A DNA stretch of 64,000 bases from Circinella umbellata (Eukaryota; Mucoromycota; Mucoromycetes; Mucorales; Lichtheimiaceae), in contig JAIWNF010000085.1 in NCBI GenBank assembly GCA_025093555.1, positions 1 to 64,000 of the forward strand, in the 5' to 3' direction. Made by a program: the position numbers and the translations under genes. The notes under the pieces were generated by a model, which ran no database searches, was not told where the DNA came from, and saw nothing but the letters and a program-made list of their open reading frames with translations. Each line of letters begins with the position of its first letter. The stretch's first letter is position 1. Of the stretch, positions 24,624 to 33,429 are shown one piece after another.

Positions 24624-25583
24624 GTCTTTGTGTTTGGGTTAAATATTTTATAACGTAATATAAGAAAAAAAAGAGAGAATATTCTTTATTTTTTATCAGA
24701 AACAAAAAGGAAAGATATATATAACTATTGTGTTCTGTAAGATCTCATTCCTTCTGTCACACAAAAAAAAAAAAAGAAAAAAGTAAATTAAATTTGGCCA
24801 CCCCAAAATGAATATGAATTTGTGCCCAAAAAAATTGAGTGTTCACGCTGCGAAAATTGAGTTCCCAGCAAAGTTACATGCTCAACGAGTTGAAATATGT
24901 TTTTATTATGTAAATAAAATGCTTGAGATTATCTAAGTATGTGAAGCGAGTGTTTATCTGTGAAATAGTGTACAGTGAATTGATTTGAAATAGACAAAAG
25001 AAGAATTATTGTTTTTTTTTCAGTTGGTATGGTGTTTTTTGAACTGTTGCTTTTTGATAATAGTTACAAAGGTAAAGATTACGTACAAATAAAAAAGGGT
25101 CATCATTTTTTTTAGCCGTATGAAAATGTTATGTGCAGTGTGCAGTGTAATATATAATTTAGGGTGATAACAACGACAATAGAAGCTGACAATTATTATA
25201 AAGTAGCTGATTCTATTCATGGAGCAAATCTAATATGATTGAGTATTAATATGGAGAGCTATAATTGTAACATTTGACTGCTTCCATGGATTCACACTAT
25301 TTACCATGAAGTATCATCCTATTAAGAACATCATCAAGATCTTCTATCATTTTCTAAACTTTTTTCTTTACCAATATGAAAATTTAGTACATTTTCTGCT
25401 TGAGACTCTTTTTTTTTAAAAAAAATGAAATATACACAATGTTGTAGATACTTGCCTTGAATCGATATAATCCTCCAACCACCTTGTCAATACCATCCAT
25501 ACGAATATCTAAGTGTACGAGGGAGTGCGAACTTTATAACTTTTTGTATTAAGTAAAGCTTTTTATGAATCAAAGTTAATGTA
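24624..25583. other. Intergenic with a coding-like relic on the minus strand
   Basis: Upstream region of the F-box gene, then AT-rich DNA. Near 25455-25520 the minus strand reads VHLDIRMDGIDKVVGGLYRF, which looks like a real exon followed by a GT at about 25453. It may be the downstream part of the minus-strand relic at 26382-27362, now separated from it by the inserted pogo-like element. No family recognised. Confidence 0.3.
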
Positions 25584-26381
25584 CAGTGAGTATTCGCAAA
25601 CCGGTACTCGATATATGTGAGGATTAGTACTGGTTTGGCGAATTACCGGTTTAGCGAATTGGAAATGCAGCTGGTACTAATATGTAGAATATACTGGAAA
25701 AATAACTATAATTAAATTAAACTGTAGGGATAAGATAAAAAAACAATAGTTCATATAATGTAGCTAGCTGCTTAATGTAGCTTTGCTATTTACTTGAGCT
25801 AATCTTTTAATGATAAAAATGACACTGGTGTATTCACCAAATAGTAATAATTAATCAGAGACTGGATTAATAATGAATTTACAACAAAGTGTGTTTAACA
25901 TGGACCTTGGTTAGCAGTCGAATAAATGAGTAAAAACGAATTGTATCAACAACATAATTACATATGCAATGGTGATGAACAAGTACATGACAAAGTTGAA
26001 AAGAAGTACGTATGTACGCAGATGAGAAAAAAGAGAAAAGCATCTATGTGAAGTTGGCGAAAAAGAGACACTGTTATCAACAAGATGTTGAGAAGTTTTC
26101 TCTTGACGACAAGAATGATTTGTGTATTTTTAATTGCTATGAAAACAAAGTAGCCAGCTGAAAACAAAGGGAAGAGCTGGGATGAGATTAAAGGAAGCCT
26201 GTATTACTGATTCTACCATTAAAAAGACTAATATTAAGTTATATAAGATAAAATAATACTATTATAAACCCGGTAAATATTTAGGAAAGTTCACCGGATG
26301 CCGGTTTAGCGAATTACCGGTATTTTACTAAGTATATAAAAAATAATTGAGAGATACTACCGGTTTAGCGAATACTCACTG
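25584..26381. mobile_element. Non-autonomous pogo/Tc1-like DNA transposon, 798 bp
   Basis: Both ends carry an inverted repeat of about 23 bp: CAGTGAGTATTCGC then AAACCGGTA at the left, and the same reading inward from 26381 with one extra T. It is flanked by TA on each side (25582-25583 and 26382-26383), the target duplication of Tc1/mariner/pogo elements, and CAGT- ends are typical of them. Subterminal boxes repeat the core CCGGTTTAGCGAATTACCGG: the left copy lies at about 25628-25662 and the right at about 26303-26325, plausible transposase-binding sites. No intact transposase is present; internal frames are short. Inference: a MITE-like or deleted copy mobilised in trans. Confidence 0.75.
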
Positions 26382-27371
26382 TATATGAATGGTAACAGAT
26401 AATCCTAATACTTATACAGTACAATAGGAATATGAACATCTTGTAGCGTAGTAGAATCCAATAATCGCGCTTTTTCAACAATGGCATTCAGGCGACATTT
26501 GGAAGCCAATACCAATTTGAGTTTATCATTACATTATATAATTTTGATGAAGTCGTTCGTGAATGGCTAGCTACTTCCTCTACTGGCTTTTTTGCAGCTT
26601 CCAATATCATCCGTATATCTAATCGAAATGGCAAGTTTTCATTCATACAATTAAATGAATACCTGTCTCCCCTTTTATTGATATACGTATATTTAAGTTA
26701 GATACAAATATGAGCCATCCAGATTCCAAATAAACTCAAATTCATACATACCACTGGGTAAAAAGATTTTTGTCATAACCAAAGAATGTTTTAAAGATAG
26801 GAGATCAGAACTTCGTGGTTATCGACATTTCTGAGCACTTGCTAATGAAGTCATTGTATAGTTGGTGCTGTTTGTACGTATGGAAATCCATACTTTTAAC
26901 AGAAAAGAAAAGAAAAAGTATGAGTGTTATATCTAATTTATGATAAACATTATCTCATTCCCATCCTTTCCCTTCAACTTACATTTGTGTATGTATATTG
27001 TTTTTAGATGAGCTTGCTTCTTTTACTGATGCACCCAAATTCTTAACGTCAATAATGACAATGGCTTGAGAACATAAGGAAAAGTGGATCTGCGGGATAA
27101 AATAAAAATATATTGCTTGCTTGGTAATCCTACCCACCAGCACAGAATGTACAGCCCCGTAGCGACAACAACAACGCCGCAAAAACATAAATAGCAGATG
27201 TTGCTCCGGTGGATACACTACAACCATCCCCCACACCCTACATCCACAACCCACTTTTCTCTGTATGAAGTACCTCTGACAAAATCGTTTAATTTCTTGG
27301 TTGCTTCCTGCCACTGTTCTTTTTCAACCATTTGATCGTATTTGTATTTCTTGAGTTTATTCATTGTGATA
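26382..27371 (-). pseudogene. Unidentified multi-exon coding relic
   Basis: The minus strand has several coding-like pieces in order. From about 27362: MNKLKKYKYDQMVEKEQW then EATKKLNDFVRGTSYREKW, after which the frame breaks in a GTGGATGTAGGGTGTGG tract. Next are MDFHTYKQHQLYNDFISKCS (about 26890), FRLDIRMILEAAKKPVEEVA (about 26630-26570) and NAIVEKARLLDSTTLQDVHI (about 26490-26430). Residue composition and third-position bias look protein-coding, but stops separate the pieces and I recognise no family. The pogo-like element begins directly downstream, and another coding-like piece lies beyond it at 25455-25520, so the insertion may have split this unit. It may be a host gene or a larger transposon. 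Confidence 0.35.
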
Positions 27372-28083
27372 TGTAATTATGTTATATGTGATTCTCGGGA
27401 CTTGTCAATCATGTCTAAAACCATATTTTTGCTCAAACTAGTAGTACAATAGGCTCAAAGCGAGGCACGTATACCATGTATGAAGTAGATAAAACTAATT
27501 GTTCGCAATCAGGAAATGTCGCCTAGTAGCGAAGCGAAAGGAAGAACATTCTATTATAAAATGACTATATTTTATATATGGATAGGAGCTTATAGCTATT
27601 TGAAATAAAATAATGATAATAGCTAGCTATTTGTCATAAGTACACTAGATAGATGTGATGTTTAAGCATTTAATTGTCGAAGTAATCAAATGGTATTGTT
27701 CGAGAACATGCATTTTGTTTTCTTGTTGTTCCCTTTACACTCAATGGTGGCACAAATAGTACATGATTTTAATTATTTTTACAGACGCCTTTAAGGGAGA
27801 TTATTATTGCTGCTGCTATCTGTAAATATTTGTAGTGCTATATAATAGAATTTGGATTTATTAACACTAAAATATGTTGCAACTACAGTTAACACTTTTG
27901 AAGACATACTTATCACTTCAAATAAACTCAATTCCATTGCGCTGAATTCTATGACAGTAGTTCGACTAATGGTAGACTTCTTATCAATAGTTCGGTTTGT
28001 CGACAATGTTCTTGAGATCACCAACATCAGTAGAATTTTTATCTCCACACGCAATCATGAACTTTCCTTATAATGATCTTTTG
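27372..28083. other. Flank of the long-inverted-repeat element
   Basis: AT-rich sequence. A minus-strand frame at about 28050-27790 (KFMIACGDKNSTDVGDLKN in one frame) has weak coding character. The 8-bp target duplication of the element to the right lies at 28076-28083. No gene can be supported. Confidence 0.3.
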
Positions 28084-28722
28084 GGGTAGTGCTACCTGTG
28101 CGATTTTTTTTTCTTAGCGGTGCGATTTTTTTCTCGCGGGTTTTAAATTGTAGTGGTACAGCGCAAATAGTCATAGCCAATCCTCTAGTGATATTACCAG
28201 TACGACTTCTCTTACTAAACATACTTCATTAAGACTCTATACATTTTTTTCCTCTAGGTATAATAACTTCTTATGAATGATATTCGTTTTGATTAATTCT
28301 ACACTATTGAAACGAACCTACTAAAATTAATACGTAATATAGAATATACGTATAAATTTTTACTGTTCATTGATGATAACCTATCTACAGAAAGAAGATA
28401 ATATTCTTGAATTTTTTGATTAAAATGGCTTTATTAGTGCGATTTTTCATTTTTTTTTAAAAAAAAAATTACAAGTGCTTATCCGTGCGATTTTTTTGTC
28501 TGGGCGTAAAATATGAAAAGAAGCTGTGCGATTTTTTTTCACTTCTAAATGGCATTGCTATCAGTTGATTTGATAATGTAAAATTAGTCCACTAAAATAT
28601 AATATAAAGGTATGTCGATTATGACTAGTTATTAGCACTGACTTGCTCAATATTATTCACAAAAAAGAAGATAATACTCGGGTTATTTGATTAAAATGGC
28701 TTTATTGGTGCGATTTTTTTTT
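28084..28722 (+). repeat. Left terminal inverted repeat (639 bp)
   Basis: The TGCGATTTTT motif starts at 28099, 28121, 28438, 28486, 28527 and 28709. Two related blocks, each reading GAAGATAATA...GATTAAAATGGCTTTATT followed by RGTGCGATTTTT, lie at about 28393-28447 and 28666-28720. The first 12 bases after GG, centred on GGTAGTGCTACC, are nearly self-complementary. Confidence 0.88.
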
Positions 28723-28989
28723 AGAAATGATCTCCATGACTACATTCGATTTAACTTAATATTTTACATATTTCTTATAGTGTAATGTTCCAAGCCAAAA
28801 CCGTATAAAACAATAAGTTGACTATATCCATTTGTAAATTCATTTTAATGGGAAAATAGTGGATATAGAGTTTTCCGTCTGAAGCCACGTGTGTCAAAGC
28901 GAGTCAAGAATCGTCTATTTTGGTGCTCAACAGAGGTGCAACTGTATAAAAGCAGAGTCTGTCACTAGTCATTTATGCTATCTATTTTC

Positions 28990-29495
28990 GAATGTACATC
29001 ACCAAACTTCATCTTATATGGGAAATGTGTAGCAAATTTTATATAATTCTGGAGCATTAAACAGCACAACACTAATCAACAAAAATAGAAAATATCGTTT
29101 AAAAATGTTCTCATGGCTCATGGGCAGCATAACTCCTGGTACAGTACTTCGAACTACATTTACCTGACCGTGGATTAAGTACGTGATGGGCATAAAGGTG
29201 GTCAGTAAATTAGGTAGGAACTTCTATAGTTATGTTGCTATGATAGTACGTAATTGTGTCAATATCAAATAATAAATAGATACTGACTGGTGATACCTAT
29301 TTACAGAAGGAGCAGGTTGTAAAACAAATGAAGGTCAGAACGTTTTGCTTTATTTCTTGTGGAACATTTGCCAGGAAATGTTGTTTCAAGAATGGATGAG
29401 CACGGTTCATTTTGTCGATCAGAAAATTCGAAAACATTTTTCTGATCATATGTACGTATGCATGTCAATTAACAATACTTCAAATTAGAGGGACA
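28990..29495 (+). other. Possible short spliced ORF inside the element
   Basis: In the unique middle, a TATAAAA box at 28946-28952 precedes an ATG at 29105 with a good context (AAAAATG) that opens only 20 codons (MFSWLMGSITPGTVLRTTFT). Downstream, a well-formed intron runs from GTACGT at 29247 to TTTACAG at about 29306. It is followed by a frame reading NVLLYFLWNICQEMLFQEW and VHFVDQKIRKHFSDHMYV to a stop near 29490. No family is recognised. The pieces may be a captured gene fragment or chance; the first exon carries a stop in the obvious frame unless further splicing removes it. Confidence 0.2.
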
Positions 29496-29760
29496 TCAAA
29501 CTAATTATGTTTTTACTTTATGTGTCTCCTATCTACAATGATGCAACTGTTTTCTGAAGTAGTTTGAAGAATACTCAATAAAATGTAGAAGATAATATTA
29601 TTGATTGTTGCTATATTGAAACCATTGTATTACCGTTGATAAGATCGACAAAATAATAATAAAATATCAAATATATATATGTTGTTAATAACATAATTCA
29701 CGAACAGTGAGTTAGAAAAAAATAGCACGGATAACCCCTTTATTTTTTTTACGTATCTTA

Positions 29761-30399
29761 AAAAAAAAATCGCACCAATAAAGCCATTTTAATCAAATAA
29801 CCCGAGTATTATCTTCTTTTTTGTGAATAATATTGAGCAAGTCAGTGCTAATAACTAGTCATAATCGACATACCTTTATATTATATTTTAGTGGACTAAT
29901 TTTACATTATCAAATCAACTGATAGCAATGCCATTTAGAAGTGAAAAAAAATCGCACAGCTTCTTTTCATATTTTACGCCCAGACAAAAAAATCGCACGG
30001 ATAAGCACTTGTAATTTTTTTTTTATAAAAAAATGAAAAATCGCACTAATAAAGCCATTTTAATCAAAAAATTCAAGAATATTATCTTCTTTCTGTAGAT
30101 AGGTTATCATCAATGAACAGTAAAAATTTATACGTATATTCTATATTACGTATTAATTTTAGTAGGTTCGTTTCAATAGTGTAGAATTAATCAAAACGAA
30201 TATCATTCATAAGAAGTTATTATACCTAGAGGAAAAAAATGTATAGAGTCTTAATGAAGTATGTTTAGTAAGAGAAGTCGTACTGGTAATATCACTAGAG
30301 GATTGGCTATGACTGTTTGCGCTGTACCACTACAATTTAAAACCCGCGAGAAAAAAATCGCACCGCTAAGAAAAAAAAATCGCACAGGTAGCACTACCC
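29761..30399 (-). repeat. Right terminal inverted repeat (639 bp)
   Basis: Reverse complement of 28084-28722, the same length and almost the same sequence. A seventh, imperfect motif copy (CCGTGCTATTTTTT reading inward) lies just inside the arm at about 29715-29732. Confidence 0.88.
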
Positions 30400-30407
30400 A
30401 TCTTTTG

Positions 30408-33400
30408 TTTCTATTAGATTTTCTCTCGGAATTAGGATTTTTTTCCTTCTGTTTTTTCTTCCACGTCTTTCATTATTAGAGTTATATTTCATTGTGAAAC
30501 TATTGATGCAGTCCAAGACAGCAATAACTTTTTTTTTCATATTGACGCTAATAATGTATGAACTTTCTGTTTTCTCCTATGCTTTATGCAATATGTCATA
30601 GTCAAATTTGATTGGCTGAAGCCAAAACGTTATAGTCTTTTTTTTATTGGTTTTCATTACCTCATTCACTTTAGCCGTGCCAAAAAAAAAAATAACCTTG
30701 TTAGGGGAAAATCGAAGAAAAAGAAGCTTCATAAAAAAAAGCGTGTTTGATTTACCTACTAAAAGAAATACTTATATTTTTTTACTATTAACATTGATTT
30801 TGTCAGATAATTGTTCCAAAAGTTATGACCAGAAGTGTGCCAGTCAGACCGACTACTATACTACTGTCGCATGCCAACTTGAAACAACAGTACTGTAACA
30901 AAATAAAAATAAAAATAAAAAACGAATCTCAATAAGTAAACTATAAACAACTAGTCGAGTCCAAATGTATCCTTTGTTTCTTTGTCTTCTTGTATTATAT
31001 GATTTTGTATTAGAACGTTTGGCATTGGAAGCTGAATCCTACAATTTATTGATATAAAAGAAATAGAGTGATTAATTAGGGCTTGTCTAAAATTATACAT
31101 GGAGTATCATTCGATTTTTTTCATGTTACGTATAGTATTACTTCTTCACTGAGTTTCCGAATATTTCGTTCTTGAACATGAGCTTCAAAACATTGGCTTT
31201 CCAATTGCCAGATTTGATAATACGTTCCGTAGTGGTTTGTTTGACATTTTGTAGGGCTTAATAAAAAAAAATACGAGAGTATGAAGTGTATTGCAATGGC
31301 TATTCTACAGACCCCAACTTTTAGTTCTAGTAACACAAAACTGTTATACATGCATATGCATGAACAAAAATATAATCCTAACAACCAAGATTATTGTATA
31401 ATTGAAAAGAATAAAGAAATTTATTGTATCTACGTATTTTCATCACTTTCTTTTTTTACTTGTCTCTGTTTAGTATAAAGTCCAGAATAATAAGCACGAC
31501 ATCCATCATTTTAATTTATATATTTATCATAAAGATAAGCTAAAGTTATTTTGAGACTGCAAAAGTTATATTTGGCCTATAAAAAATACTACTTATATTA
31601 CCTTCCAGCGTTCCTTTACGTATAAACTTTCTTTTTTCCTCTCTTTCTCTCTCTCACTACCTTCTTTACTTATTGTGCGTATTTTATCGTTAATAACTGG
31701 GTCGCCTACAAAAAATGCTCTATTATACATCTAGGTACCCAAAAGGCATAATAGCGATGACGAAGAATAGGATGGTGTAACAGATAGTTTAAAATGTCCG
31801 AAATAAAGCAATAGTCGCAACAGGTACGAGACGCATTACTAACGACACTTTAGTACAGATTGCAACAGTTAAAACCATAGATAGATATATTTGTACCTAG
31901 TACCATCGAATTTTTTTTTATCAAAGTACGTATAAAATAGATATAAACATGTATCATGTTCCATTTGAATCCTACTTATTTTTATTAATTCATTGCTGGG
32001 AACTCTTTTGACATGGACCAAAGAATATCAAATTGTATAACTCATTATCGCAACGTGAACACAATTTTTTGGGACCAAATTCATAGGATGGCTCATATTC
32101 ATTTTGGGGTGGGCAAATTTAACTTCCAACGTTGTATTAATCCTTACAAAAACTGTATCATTTTACACCCACAATTTATTAAGATTTTTAATTATGAACT
32201 TTTTATTACTTTAAGCAACTGAGTATATCAAGATATAGAACTTTGTACAAGTTGAGTACGTAAGATGTATAGAACAAAATATTTTTTGTAGAAGTGAATG
32301 ATAGATTGATTACGTTTGAAAATTGGGTATTACTGCTGTTGGTAATGACTGGAGTATGTTGATAAAAGATAATATATTATAAAGACAACACAAATAGTTT
32401 TTCCGTTCATCTTTTTTTTTCTTTAACCATGGGACTAACAATCTTTCAGATAGTCATACTATGCAAATTGTGAAAAAAGGTAAAAATTTTCAACGGAACA
32501 ACCTGAGAAAAAATGAGATTTTTAATAATAAACTCTACCGTTGAGAGTTTAAAAAAAAGATAAAATGACTTCAATGCCCTCTTGGTATATGATCAAATAA
32601 GAGTTACGTATAAAAATACAAAAGTTTATATGTAAAAAAATACTCATCTTACTAGAAAAAAATTGCCTGATGCCATGATAGAGTCTATATATATCGAACA
32701 CACTCTATGCTATATATAAATATATAAAGATAGTGTAGAGAGCGTAATTAGGATTGATAGCTTTCAATAGAATAAAAAGATGAAAACAAACAAAAAGTTT
32801 TTCTCTAAGCTAAATAATTTTTGTTGAGCTTAGATTTAATGATATTTTGAAGAATCACCAAGGGTTATTCAAAAGAGGTGATGTATATTCTGATGTTTTA
32901 TATTATTATGTAACAAGAACATATAATAAAACATGACATGTACATACGTATGAAATTTTTTTTAAGAAAAAACAAGAAATTGTCGTGGCAACCTAACCAC
33001 GACGTACCTTTTATTTTTTTTTTACATCAAGTAAAATTATCTTTTATCCGATAATGACTATATAATATATATATATATAGTTATTTTGTTTTTTGCCATG
33101 ATACTATTTTTTATCATAATATTTAAAAATATTTTGAATGGTATAGACTCATAGTTATGAAAATGTATTGGTATTCATGATCCCACACAAATAAAAAAAA
33201 AAGAGTAATATTAGCGAGATTACTGTAATTTCATTGGATACTCATATGCTGGGCAAAAAAATTGTGACTATTTGCAACCTCTTCAGTGAGCGACATATTG
33301 TTTATTTTCTCCCCGTCTGTAAAAGCTGTCCGAGAAAAAATCACAACACTCAAAGGGTAAAAAAAAAACGCGATCCTTTTCTCGAGTTTTTTTTTTTTTT

Positions 33401-33429
33401 TTAGTTTACAACTCCAAAAAAAAAAGACT
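30408..33429. other. Gene-free region upstream of the PPR gene
   Basis: About 3 kb without an intact gene. A minus-strand stretch at about 31040-30955 reads SASNAKRSNTKSYNTRRQRN, and another at 31270-31137 is open; both could be exon relics, unidentified. The PPR gene promoter would lie near 33180-33429, which has A and T runs including a T17 run at 33387-33403. No terminal repeats or RNA genes seen. Confidence 0.35.

Larger units (their letters stand above)
28084..30399. mobile_element. DNA transposon with 639-bp terminal inverted repeats, 2316 bp
   Basis: The left arm 28084-28722 and right arm 29761-30399 are inverted copies of each other over 639 bp with almost no differences; the one clear difference I found lies in an A/T tract (about 28458 against 30025). 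The ends read GGGTAGTGCTACCTGTGCG inward. Both flanks carry ATCTTTTG (28076-28083 and 30400-30407), an 8-bp target duplication. Each arm has six copies of TGCGATTTTT, and a roughly 50-bp direct repeat occurs twice per arm. The 1038-bp middle carries no recognised transposase. Known 8-bp-duplicating groups include hAT, P, Zisupton/KDZ and Novosib; the GGGTAG end does not match the usual hAT consensus, so the superfamily is left open. Confidence 0.85.
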
